DNA of 64,000 nucleotides, from the NCBI GenBank assembly GCA_019635775.1, contig JAHBYU010000011.1, positions 62,001-126,000 of the forward strand, given 5' to 3'. How positions within the stretch are numbered: the first letter of the stretch is position 1; each line of letters begins with the position of its first letter. The notes beneath the pieces were generated by a model. That model was not told the origin of the DNA. It saw only the letters and a list, made by a program, of their open reading frames with translations, and did no database searches. This document shows positions 32,221 through 39,026 of this stretch, piece by piece. The position numbers were made by a program, and so were the translations under genes. Source of the DNA: Rhizobiaceae bacterium. GTDB taxonomy: Bacteria > Pseudomonadota > Alphaproteobacteria > Rhizobiales > Rhizobiaceae.

Positions 32221-32328
32221 CTACGCTGCCTCGGAATTGTGCGCCGGGACACTCGTGAGGGGATTCGAGGCCCCGGCGCTTACCGTCTGGGAGGTGGCAG
32301 ACGGATTGGAAAAGTGGTGACGGCTCAC
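32221..32328 (-). CDS. Tiny Ser/Thr-rich ORF
   Basis: 35 residues starting at a GTG in a GTGA overlap and ending directly at the next ATG. Supported only by tight packing between neighbours; function unknown. Confidence 0.25.
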   Translation of the reverse strand: MSRHHFSNPSATSQTVSAGASNPLTSVPAHNSEAA

Positions 32329-32370
32329 GACGCGGCCCTCATATCGGAGGGGGCGGGACGGGGCACGATC

Positions 32371-33159
32371 TCAACCACCAAGCTTACCGTTGCGGAGGCC
32401 TTGATCGTACTGGCGGATAAGGACGCGGCTTACGCAATGTCCGAGAGACCCGCCCGTGATCTCACGCTCGCCTTTCGCGTTTCCGATCAGGCGACCGGGC
32501 GTAAACTTCTTGGCTGTTTGTTCACGCAGCCGCTTGAAATCGAGGTGGCCTCTATGTTCGCCAATCAGGGCTGCAAAGCCTTCGATGATAGGCCCGTCTA
32601 CAGCATGACAGTCGTCGCTCCAGGTTCCCTTGATCGTCATCAAGGTTTCTTTGAGGACTTCCAGCCCGAACGTCTTGTAGACCGACATCAGCGCGGCGAC
32701 GGCGCGGATTGTTCCATCCGACGTTTCCCCGGTGATGCGATAGCCAAGCCATGTCACCACCTTGTTGATGGCAACCTCATCTTCATAGCCGGCTGTCACG
32801 CGAACCTTGAACTTTTCGACCGCAGACGGCGACCGTCGCCCTGTATTGATCTTGTCGAAGATCGCGGCGGCACGGGACGGGTCCGTCGCATTAACGACAC
32901 GACACGGAACCTTTTCGTCCTCACCATAAAGCTTCTGAATTGCCGCCTTGCGATGCTGGCCATCAACTACGTGATAGATGCCGTTACCGTTGGGGAGCGT
33001 GACAACAAGATCGTCAAAAAGGTCCGGGTCGAAGCCCGATGCAATCTTGTCGGCGTGGCGTTCGTTGAACTCACGTTGAGCGGTAGCCCAGACGATCGAG
33101 AGGTTCTTTACCGGAATCCACTGCGTAGCATGCGCCGACTTGGTGAAGCCGTCAGTCAT
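32371..33159 (-). CDS. ParB-like nuclease-domain protein (DUF6551-like)
   Basis: 262 residues. The N-terminal 110 residues look like a ParB/sulfiredoxin fold: WIPVKNLSIVWATAQREFNE, YHVVDGQHRKAAIQKLYGED. The C-terminal part is helical. Such phage proteins may be nucleases or DNA-binding partition-like factors. It overlaps the second ParB-like gene by 8 bp. Confidence 0.7.
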   Translation of the reverse strand: MTDGFTKSAHATQWIPVKNLSIVWATAQREFNERHADKIASGFDPDLFDDLVVTLPNGNGIYHVVDGQHRKAAIQKLYGEDEKVPCRVVNATDPSRAAAIFDKINTGRRSPSAVEKFKVRVTAGYEDEVAINKVVTWLGYRITGETSDGTIRAVAALMSVYKTFGLEVLKETLMTIKGTWSDDCHAVDGPIIEGFAALIGEHRGHLDFKRLREQTAKKFTPGRLIGNAKGEREITGGSLGHCVSRVLIRQYDQGLRNGKLGG

Positions 33160-34306
33160 GATGAATCGCCTCTATACGGTTGAGAAGGGTTTGAAGATGC
33201 TTGCGCGCAGTCTTGACTTCGCGCGCCGCAGCCTTGGCTTGGGCGACCGACAGATATGGGAGGTCCAGTTCGGCGGCGGCCGCACAAGTGTGATTGATGA
33301 CGCCGAACGCATGTTCAAATTGATCGACGCGCGCCTGTTCGCGATCTGCGCGCGGTGCCTTGCTCTTGCCCCAGACTTTGACCGCGACAGGATCGATGAT
33401 CTCGCGGGCATCGGCTATCTTCATGTCGAGCATCGTCTTGAAGGCGAGGTCAACTATCGCTGCGTCAGAAGGCGAGTAACCGCTACGGTCTGCCAGGAAT
33501 ACGATGTCGCAAGCGGCGCGATAATTGATGGCGCTGATTTTCAGCGACTTGGCGATCGTTGCCGCGTCTTCACCGTTTTGTTCCCGAGCCATACCCTGAC
33601 GGGCAACGTCAACAGGGGTCATCCCATCAGGCAAAATGATCTTGTTGCCGCGCCGCAGATCAATCTGCGTCTCTTCGAAATCCTCGTCTTCCTCTACATC
33701 CATCTCCGGTTCCGCTTGTTTCGTTTTGCCGATGGCAGACGTGTTCATCGTCGCCCTCGTGCCGTGTTTCGTGGTGTAGGTGCGTGGCTTGCTGTCACTG
33801 GAAGAAATTCCAGTGAGCTTCGGACGCAGGCTGGCAACGAGGGGATGACCGACGTTGCACTTGCGGGCGATTTCGCGATCGGACCACTTCGCCCACTCCT
33901 CATCGTTCAGCAGGACAAGGACCGCGCGGCGCTTGTCGTCGTTGGTACGGCGAAGGCCGTGCGTCTCGTTCGCGCCTACGCTGTAGAGGATGGCATCGCG
34001 GCGCGTGCCCTGGCGAATGTCGGCGGGGATAAGATCAATGCCGGCGACTGCAAAAGCACGGACGCGATGGAAGCCGTCCGCCAGCCAATGATCGGTACCG
34101 TCATAGAAAAGCACCACGGGCGGGAACTCGACACCCGCCGCTATGGCGCTGGCGTATTCCTCAATCACAGAGTTCTGAAGCATGGCGCGGGACTGCGTGC
34201 CACCATCGACGCGAATAAGGTTCAGGGGAACGCCTGCGCTTGCACGTGCCGCTACCGCCCGCGCTGCAATTCCGTTCGGCTGCGCGATCTGGTGTGCGAG
34301 GCTCAT
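33152..34306 (-). CDS. ParB domain protein
   Basis: 384 residues from the ATG at 34306 (AGGAG upstream; ATGA overlap). The N-terminal ParB domain shows VPLNLIRVDGGTQSRA, WLADGFHRVRAFAVAG and an HTH-like WSDREIARKCNVGHPLVASL. A long acidic region follows (about 205-235), then a helical C-terminus. It is the first gene after the Cro-like regulator, so it is made early. It may act in replication or gene control; there is no ParA, so plasmid-type partition is unlikely. Confidence 0.72.
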   Translation of the reverse strand: MSLAHQIAQPNGIAARAVAARASAGVPLNLIRVDGGTQSRAMLQNSVIEEYASAIAAGVEFPPVVLFYDGTDHWLADGFHRVRAFAVAGIDLIPADIRQGTRRDAILYSVGANETHGLRRTNDDKRRAVLVLLNDEEWAKWSDREIARKCNVGHPLVASLRPKLTGISSSDSKPRTYTTKHGTRATMNTSAIGKTKQAEPEMDVEEDEDFEETQIDLRRGNKIILPDGMTPVDVARQGMAREQNGEDAATIAKSLKISAINYRAACDIVFLADRSGYSPSDAAIVDLAFKTMLDMKIADAREIIDPVAVKVWGKSKAPRADREQARVDQFEHAFGVINHTCAAAAELDLPYLSVAQAKAAAREVKTARKHLQTLLNRIEAIHHD

Positions 34307-34539
34307 GCCGCTTCTCCTGTCTCGGATGGAGCGGGGCCAAAAATGTCGGGACGAAGCTCGTGACGGGATATGCCGGTGATGCGCTCGACCTCTACCGCGC
34401 GCTCTGGCGGTATCTGCCCACGCTCCCACCTCAAGACCGTGGATTTATCGACGGACGGCGTGAACAAGGCCCCGAACTGCTCAAGGCTCATTCTGTCGTT
34501 GTCGGCGCGGTACGTTGAAATCGGGGATGCGTGTTCCAT
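34303..34539 (-). CDS. Cro-like HTH regulator
   Basis: 78 residues from the ATG at 34539. The HTH MSLEQFGALF...DKSTVLRWERG and the end ITGISRHELRPDIFGP are typical of Cro/YdaS-type phage regulators. It is the first gene of the leftward operon and diverges from the repressor gene. An operator-like palindrome ends 11 bp upstream of the start, so the mRNA leader must be very short or absent. A start further upstream would lie in the operator. Confidence 0.75.
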   Translation of the reverse strand: MEHASPISTYRADNDRMSLEQFGALFTPSVDKSTVLRWERGQIPPERAVEVERITGISRHELRPDIFGPAPSETGEAA

Positions 34540-34549
34540 GCAGGCATTT

Positions 34550-34566
34550 GTTGCATAAGTTGCAAC
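34550..34566. promoter_or_regulatory. Operator O1, GTTGCA-N5-TGCAAC
   Basis: A perfect 6-bp inverted repeat with 5-bp spacing between the divergent cro-like and repressor genes. The same 17-bp pattern recurs at 35372 and 35406. Likely the binding site of the phage repressor and/or Cro. Confidence 0.7.
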
Positions 34567-34635
34567 TATGCGCAAGAGAAAAAGTTGCAGACCACGCTAA
34601 CGAAACGAAGGGGCCGGCGCATTAGCTGTTGCAGC

Positions 34636-34977
34636 ATGGTCAACACGCGATCGATTCATGCCGACAAAACGCCCGTCCGCATCCATTTCATTGAGGAGTG
34701 GGCCGAGCGCCGAAATTTGAAACAGGCGGACATCGTTCGTGAGATCGGGGCCGACAAGGGACTGGTATCCAGATGGTTCGACGGCACCGTTCCTAAAGGT
34801 GAGTACCTGGAGAAGCTGGCCGCACTTTTCGGGACCGATATTCATGGCCTTTTCCGGCACCCGGACGACGATTGGCTGGCCAAACTATTCCGGGACAAGT
34901 CGGAAGCAGACCGCGAGCGGGCGATTGACATGCTCAAGCTCTTTTTCCAGAAAGACCGCACTGGAACAGACGGTTAA
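34636..34977 (+). CDS. XRE-family phage repressor (CI-like, no peptidase domain)
   Basis: 113 residues from the ATG at 34636. N-terminal HTH: IHFIEEWAERRNLKQADIVREIG, DKGLVSRWFDG. C-terminal helices replace the usual S24 LexA-like domain, so induction cannot use RecA-stimulated autocleavage of this protein. Divergent from the Cro-like gene. No clear ribosome site is seen, so the mRNA may be leaderless or the start may differ. Confidence 0.7.
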   Translation: MVNTRSIHADKTPVRIHFIEEWAERRNLKQADIVREIGADKGLVSRWFDGTVPKGEYLEKLAALFGTDIHGLFRHPDDDWLAKLFRDKSEADRERAIDMLKLFFQKDRTGTDG

Positions 34978-35308
34978 CCTGCTCTAACCCTTATCTTGCT
35001 TCATATAGTCCATGACAGTCCGGTGAATCTGTTGTCCGGGCAAAAGGGTGACTAGCCCCGTGCTTCATCAGCATCCGGGGTAGTCCCCTTCCCTTGACAG
35101 TCGGAGCCATCCGCCGCCTCGGGCCTGACAGACGAACACGGCGCTGTCAGATTTTCCGCTACTTCACGATCCCCCGTTAGGAACCGGCATACACCCCTTC
35201 GGAACTTCGGGCTGGGGCTTCCATTTGTATGCGCCCGGTGGTATGGAGGTACCTCTTGCACAGAGGTGTGAGCGCCACCGTCTTCTCAACCTTTCCGCTC
35301 AGCATCAG

Positions 35309-35338
35309 CCCCGGCCATCGCGCCGGGGTTTCGCTTTT
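35309..35338 (+). terminator. Intrinsic terminator before the early promoter
   Basis: CCCCGGC (35309-35315) and GCCGGGG (35322-35328) pair around a 6-base loop, followed by TTTCGCTTTT. It should end the repressor transcript and insulate the early operon. Confidence 0.7.
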
Positions 35339-35371
35339 GTAGGCCACATCATACTGCCCTGCAACAAAAAA

Positions 35372-35388
35372 GTTGCAACTTATGCAAT
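35372..35388. promoter_or_regulatory. Operator O2, GTTGCA-N5-TGCAAT
   Basis: Same 17-bp pattern as O1 with one mismatch in the last base, just upstream of the proposed rightward promoter. Confidence 0.6.
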
Positions 35389-35396
35389 TTCATGTG

Positions 35397-35425
35397 TTGA
35401 CGCGCGTTGCACGTTATGCAACTAT
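35397..35425 (+). promoter_or_regulatory. Rightward early promoter overlapping O3
   Basis: TTGACG (35397-35402), a 17-bp spacer and a weak -10 AACTAT (35420-35425). Operator O3 lies inside the spacer, so bound repressor would exclude RNA polymerase. The first early gene starts 60 bp downstream. Confidence 0.5.
35406..35422. promoter_or_regulatory. Operator O3, GTTGCA-N5-TGCAAC
   Basis: A perfect inverted repeat identical in half-sites to O1, with spacer CGTTA, between the -35 and -10 of the rightward promoter. Confidence 0.65.
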
Positions 35426-35453
35426 CTCCCCATCGAAGCACGAAGAAGCCAAC

Positions 35454-35484
35454 GCCGATCTGCTTCACAGGAAACGGAGAACGG
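35454..35484 (+). repeat. 31-bp leader repeat, copy 1
   Basis: Identical over 31 bp to 35705-35735; contains the purine-rich ribosome site used by the gene that follows. Each copy lies 3 bp or fewer before an ATG. Confidence 0.85.
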
Positions 35485-35486
35485 AA

Positions 35487-35690
35487 ATGACGAACGAGCA
35501 AACCGCAATGACTTTCAGCAACGGCTTGTCGCCGGACGAGGACGACCGCCTGGACGATCTCATCATTGAGTGCGTGAAGCTCATGTCGGCGATCGAAGAC
35601 CTCGGCAGGCATCGTTCCTATTCGCTCGCCCTCACAAAGATTGAGGAAGCCAAGCACTGGCTGCGTGATCGGAAGAACAAGCCTGCCTGA
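35487..35690 (+). CDS. Acb2/Tad1-like hairpin protein (candidate anti-CBASS sponge)
   Basis: 67 residues, first gene of the early operon. The ATG at 35487 follows GGAGAACGG. It folds as two helices: an acidic helix (DEDDRLDDLIIECVKLMSAI) and RHRSYSLALTKIEEAKHWLRD. The second resembles the conserved S-x-x-x-S-x-A-x-TK-x-EEA-x-x-W segment of Acb2/Vs.4-type proteins, which sequester cyclic di- and trinucleotide messengers of CBASS and block that defence. Recognition is by eye; other short helical phage proteins could look similar. Confidence 0.5.
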   Translation: MTNEQTAMTFSNGLSPDEDDRLDDLIIECVKLMSAIEDLGRHRSYSLALTKIEEAKHWLRDRKNKPA

Positions 35691-35735
35691 ACACCAACCC
35701 CGGAGCCGATCTGCTTCACAGGAAACGGAGAACGG
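35685..35735 (+). repeat. Composite intergenic repeat unit
   Basis: The left 33 bp (35685-35717) recur at 36084-36116 with one mismatch; the right 31 bp (35705-35735) recur at 35454-35484. The unit starts at the stop of the Acb2-like gene and ends at the ribosome site of the next gene, so it looks like the scar or recombination point of gene cassettes. Confidence 0.8.
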
Positions 35736-35737
35736 GA

Positions 35738-35923
35738 ATGACGAGCAACCCACTTCGACGCAGAGGCGAGCGTTCCTACTACGTTTGGATCAAAGGTCGC
35801 CGCGCCGAAACCCAAGACCGCGTGACTGGCGACAACAAGGGCGAGGCAATCTGGAAGTTCGCAAAGTATCGCAACGTCAAGACAATCGAATGCGATGCAA
35901 AGTGGATGCGGGGCTTCATCTAA
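35738..35923 (+). CDS. Small basic hypothetical protein
   Basis: 61 residues, basic and aromatic (RRRGERSYYVWIKGRRAETQDR), with a beta-then-helix pattern like small phage nucleic-acid-binding proteins. GGAGAACGGG precedes the ATG. The stop overlaps the next start (TAATG). Function unknown. Confidence 0.6.
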   Translation: MTSNPLRRRGERSYYVWIKGRRAETQDRVTGDNKGEAIWKFAKYRNVKTIECDAKWMRGFI

Positions 35924-36108
35924 TGACGGCTCTGCTTTTCACATGCTCCAAGTGCAGATGCATTGTTGACTATTCCTGCATGTGCAGCGGGCCCCGTGAG
36001 ATTACATCTTTTGAGGGGCACCAAAGTGTTGCCGACGCCAAACGGCGCGTCAGCGAGTGGCAGAGTTTGCCGCAAATCCCGCCGCCTGAACACCAACCCC
36101 GGAGCTGA
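35923..36108 (+). CDS. Small cysteine-rich protein
   Basis: 61 residues with CSKCRC...CMC near the N-terminus, a likely zinc site, then SVADAKRRVSEWQSL. The last nine codons are read from the third copy of the intergenic repeat, where one base change creates its stop. Function unknown. Confidence 0.55.
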   Translation: MTALLFTCSKCRCIVDYSCMCSGPREITSFEGHQSVADAKRRVSEWQSLPQIPPPEHQPRS

Positions 36109-36116
36109 TCTGCTTC
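36084..36116 (+). repeat. Intergenic repeat, third (partial) copy
   Basis: 33 bp matching 35685-35717 with one C-to-T difference. Here the sequence encodes the C-terminus of the preceding gene. Confidence 0.8.
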
Positions 36117-36140
36117 GGAAGCGAAACAAGGGGAATGGAT

Positions 36141-36824
36141 ATGGCCGAACTTATCGACCGGCTCAGGGGAGCAACCATCGACGCCTGCAAGGTGCTGATG
36201 GACGAGTGGGAATTGACGCCCGAGGAAATCGACAGCGTTGCACGCCTCATCCCGCAAAGGTGCAAGGCCATTCAAGAGGCCCGAGACGAGGACGCATGGC
36301 AGGAGCATCAGGAGAGTCTGATGTCTGAAGGCGGGCCGCATAACCACACCCACCGCGACAACATCATTCAGGCCGGTCGCGGCACTGCTCCGCTAACCCC
36401 CAACCAACAGAGGCCCGAGGCCATGACAACCGCATTTGCAGAAGCAGCGTACCTTTCTGAACACCTCCGAGAATGGGCAGGGCGCGGCTACGCTTCGTTC
36501 AACCCGCACGATAAGCCGCTTGAAGAATTGCCCATCATCTTCGGCTTCAACAATGGCGGTTCGCCGGGATGGCTGAACGCCGCCTTGATTGCCGAGGATG
36601 GCACAGTCATGGGTGGTCATATCTGCTCCAACGAAGGCTACATGCCGCACGACCTAGGCATTGTCGAAGGTTCACGGCCCGACATGCATGAGAGCTTCAA
36701 AGCCCACTATCCTGACGGCTACCGCATGGATTTCGTCAAGCACGACGACCCGCGCCTGGATACCGCCTTTGAAAAAAACCGCAAGCTTGTGGAGGCGATT
36801 TCTCCCGCCGAGGCCACCCCATGA
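36141..36824 (+). CDS. Hypothetical early protein
   Basis: About 227 residues from the ATG at 36141, placed 7 nt after AAGGGG; the ATG at 36135 is too close. The N-terminal 60 residues are helical; a linker around residues 70-95 (HNHTHRDNI...TPNQQRP) joins a second part (FAEAAYLSEHLREW, IIFGFNNGGSPGWLNAALIAEDGTVMG). It may be two fused small phage proteins. No known domain recognised. Confidence 0.6.
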   Translation: MAELIDRLRGATIDACKVLMDEWELTPEEIDSVARLIPQRCKAIQEARDEDAWQEHQESLMSEGGPHNHTHRDNIIQAGRGTAPLTPNQQRPEAMTTAFAEAAYLSEHLREWAGRGYASFNPHDKPLEELPIIFGFNNGGSPGWLNAALIAEDGTVMGGHICSNEGYMPHDLGIVEGSRPDMHESFKAHYPDGYRMDFVKHDDPRLDTAFEKNRKLVEAISPAEATP

Positions 36825-37114
36825 ACACGACACGCAGAGGGCAGGAACTTGGGCCGGGTCCGCTCAAGGTGGCAAACCGCACCCACACCCGGCAGTTTTC
36901 CATCCAGAGCGACGTTCATCGCCGCAAGGGCGAGTGGGACGATATCTACGTGGACTTTAGCGGCTATTTCGGAAGCTACGGCCCTGACATGTTCGCCGCC
37001 GCCCCCGACATGTTCGAGGCTCTGAAGGAGACGCTCGCAATCGCCACCCGCAACGAAGATGGGCCGTGGGCCGACCGTGCCCGCGCCGCTCTCCGTAAGG
37101 CCAGTGAGGGCTGA
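36821..37114 (+). CDS. Small hypothetical early protein
   Basis: 97 residues with the segment MFAAAPDMFEALKETLAI, which matches a motif frequent in short proteobacterial phage proteins (AAPDLLEAL). ATGA overlap with the previous gene. Function unknown. Confidence 0.6.
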   Translation: MNTTRRGQELGPGPLKVANRTHTRQFSIQSDVHRRKGEWDDIYVDFSGYFGSYGPDMFAAAPDMFEALKETLAIATRNEDGPWADRARAALRKASEG

Positions 37115-37118
37115 GACG

Positions 37119-37580
37119 ATGAACGCCGCCAACACCTACACCGTCGAACAAACCGAAAATGCAGAAGCACACCCAGCGCTTGGCGCAGAGTATTTTGCAG
37201 CCCACAGCTTCGCTGAGCGCTTCATGGCCCATTGGCAGGAAGAGCATGCCGAGAAGCTGGCCAGCGAGATTATGAATCCGGTTCTGGACGCCGTGCAAGA
37301 TCGCGTTTGGGACGCCTTCCGGGATTACCTGCTTTCCGACACTGAAAGCAACATCGCCAGCGAAATGCGCGACATGGTTGAGAAGTCCGTCCGCGCCCTT
37401 CTAGGCGGCGAGAAGTGGGCCAACGTCAAGTACATCGAATACCCATATCGCGAAGGCCAGAAGGTCCGCGAGGCGCTGGCGAAACTCCATAGCGATCCGA
37501 TCAAGGACGGGCGCATTGCCGACCTCGAAAAAGAGATTGAGCGCCTTCAAGAGCAACTCCGCTGGGCAAATCGCGCCTAG
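37119..37580 (+). CDS. Hypothetical helical early protein
   Basis: 153 residues from the ATG at 37119; helical, ending in a coiled coil (RIADLEKEIERLQEQLRW). No domain recognised. Confidence 0.6.
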   Translation: MNAANTYTVEQTENAEAHPALGAEYFAAHSFAERFMAHWQEEHAEKLASEIMNPVLDAVQDRVWDAFRDYLLSDTESNIASEMRDMVEKSVRALLGGEKWANVKYIEYPYREGQKVREALAKLHSDPIKDGRIADLEKEIERLQEQLRWANRA

Positions 37581-37610
37581 CCCCATCCACCGTCTGACGA
37601 GGGACTCTCA

Positions 37611-37898
37611 ATGAACACGACACGCATGCTCCCACTTAAAATAGAATGCGCGCTTGCAAGGCTTGAGGGCATGGCACAGGCCTTTGATACCCAAGGTCTG
37701 GATCTGCCAATACTGAGAGAGACGGCTGGCGAACTTCGCAAAATCCTCACAGCGCAAGTCGAGGCACTTGAGGAAGCCGCCGAGTATTTCACCAACCAGT
37801 CAGATGTTGTGGACGGCTCTTACGGCATCCCTGAGCCGAACAAGGAAATGCAACTCGCCAGTGCTATGCGTGAAGCGATTTACGGAGTGGGACCATGA
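37611..37898 (+). CDS. Small hypothetical helical protein
   Basis: 95 residues; helical (LALARLEGMAQAF, LRKILTAQVEALEEAAEYF). It starts with the same 16 bp as the gene at 36821 (MNTTR), hinting at a shared start cassette. Overlaps the next gene by ATGA. Confidence 0.55.
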   Translation: MNTTRMLPLKIECALARLEGMAQAFDTQGLDLPILRETAGELRKILTAQVEALEEAAEYFTNQSDVVDGSYGIPEPNKEMQLASAMREAIYGVGP

Positions 37899-38167
37899 AC
37901 GCCCCTGACTGGTTTCTCGTTTTCGACACCGCAGAGCCTCAACACGCCTCCCTGTGCAAGGGCCGTAACGACGCTCTCGAATGTATCTCGTGGTTCAAGG
38001 AACCTGAGAACCTTCGTGTTCACCGCGTCACGCCTGACGAGCTTGTCCGGGACGTGACTGACGACTTCATCAAGCCCGAGCCAGACGAATGGGCAGGTTC
38101 CGCATGGGATCGCTCTGCTTCGGAAGGCGACAGGCTTTACCAGGAACGCATGGAGGGAGTGGCTTAG
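37895..38167 (+). CDS. Small acidic hypothetical protein
   Basis: 90 residues, aromatic N-terminus (PDWFLVFDTAEPQHA) and acidic C-terminus. Directly followed by the SpoU-like gene with no gap. Function unknown. Confidence 0.55.
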   Translation: MNAPDWFLVFDTAEPQHASLCKGRNDALECISWFKEPENLRVHRVTPDELVRDVTDDFIKPEPDEWAGSAWDRSASEGDRLYQERMEGVA

Positions 38168-38635
38168 ATGCGCGGATTTGCTTCCATCGGCCTTGTGCGG
38201 CCAAAGGACGTTGCGAACGTCGGATCGGTACTGAGAGCGGCGTTTTGCTATGACGCGGCGATGGTCGCAATCCAGGGCGACCGGACTCCTGTGAGGTCCC
38301 ACATCGATACCGCGAAGGCGTGGCGTCATATGCCTGTTTTGCGCGGCGAAGACCTGCGGACGCTTATCCCATTTGATGCGGCTCCAGTCGCCGTGGATTT
38401 GGTCGAAGGCGCTGTTCCATTGCCGGATTTCTCGCACCCGCAGCGGGCATTCTATGTGTTCGGCCCGGAGGACGGCACACTCGGGAAGGCAACGCTTGAT
38501 TGGTGCAAATACCGCGTCATGGTGCCGACACGGCTCTGCATGAACCTCGCAGCGACGGTAAACGTCATTTTGTACGACCGGCTCGCCAAGGACTCGTCAC
38601 GCTTAATCGTCCCCCGCCAACCGAGGGCTGCGTGA
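38168..38635 (+). CDS. SpoU/TrmH-family RNA 2'-O-methyltransferase
   Basis: 155 residues forming a minimal SPOUT domain. Motif 1: VANVGSVLRAAFCYDA (N17, R23). Motif 2: RAFYVFGPEDGTLG. Motif 3: RLCMNLAATVNVILYDR, the knot that binds SAM. The length equals TrmL-type tRNA methylases, which modify the wobble base. A phage copy could repair or protect tRNAs or alter rRNA; the target is unknown. The stop shares a base with the next start. Confidence 0.8.
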   Translation: MRGFASIGLVRPKDVANVGSVLRAAFCYDAAMVAIQGDRTPVRSHIDTAKAWRHMPVLRGEDLRTLIPFDAAPVAVDLVEGAVPLPDFSHPQRAFYVFGPEDGTLGKATLDWCKYRVMVPTRLCMNLAATVNVILYDRLAKDSSRLIVPRQPRAA

Positions 38636-38838
38636 TGATCCGCCAGATGCTCGCCTATGACGGCCCGCTCCCCGGCTACGAACGGCCCGCCCCAGTCGTC
38701 ACCTTCCCTCACCTTCGCAGGCAGGAGAGCAAGGTTCTTGAGCGCCACATGGTTCTGGCGGCCGAGCACGGCGACGATGAATACGTGAAGGCCTGCCGGG
38801 CCGAACTTGCCAGACGTGAAGCTGAAAGGAGTGCGTGA
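38635..38838 (+). CDS. Small basic hypothetical protein
   Basis: 67 residues; TGATG overlap with the SpoU-like gene. Helical C-terminus (ESKVLERHMVLAAEHGDDEYV). Function unknown. Confidence 0.5.
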   Translation: MIRQMLAYDGPLPGYERPAPVVTFPHLRRQESKVLERHMVLAAEHGDDEYVKACRAELARREAERSA

Positions 38839-39026
38839 TGGGCGGCAATCAGCACCTCATCCCCTCAGAGCAAGAACCCAAGCTCAAGAGCCTCCCCCAA
38901 GGCTATGCCGAATGGAAGTTCAGGGAAGCTGTAGCTGACCTTATCCAGGAATGCGGCGGCAACCGGAAGATTGCCGAGGGGCTGGCTATCGAACTCGTCA
39001 AGGAAGAAGTGGAGCGCAGATCGTGA
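38838..39026 (+). CDS. Small hypothetical protein
   Basis: 62 residues, helical (YAEWKFREAVADLIQECGGN). The ATG overlaps the previous TGA; a GTG one codon upstream is possible. It overlaps the annealing-protein start. Confidence 0.5.
   Translation: MGGNQHLIPSEQEPKLKSLPQGYAEWKFREAVADLIQECGGNRKIAEGLAIELVKEEVERRS

Larger units (their letters stand above)
34978..35486. other. Non-coding structured interval between repressor and early operon
   Basis: About 500 bp without a convincing gene. It holds an imperfect inverted repeat around 35050-35083 (GACTAGCCCCG against CGGGGTAGTC), a CCCCTT...GGGG hairpin near 35193-35217, the terminator at 35309 and two operator copies with the rightward promoter. 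A 69-residue minus-strand ORF (35052-35261) has no ribosome site and no recognisable features. Confidence 0.6.

Noticed and set aside
32158-34363. Two long plus-strand ORFs (32158-33183 and 33140-34363)
   Set aside because: Mirror frames of the two ParB-like genes; no start signals and no recognisable domains.
35052-35261. 69-codon minus-strand ORF in the immunity interval
   Set aside because: No ribosome site and no protein-like features; the region shows RNA-like inverted repeats instead.
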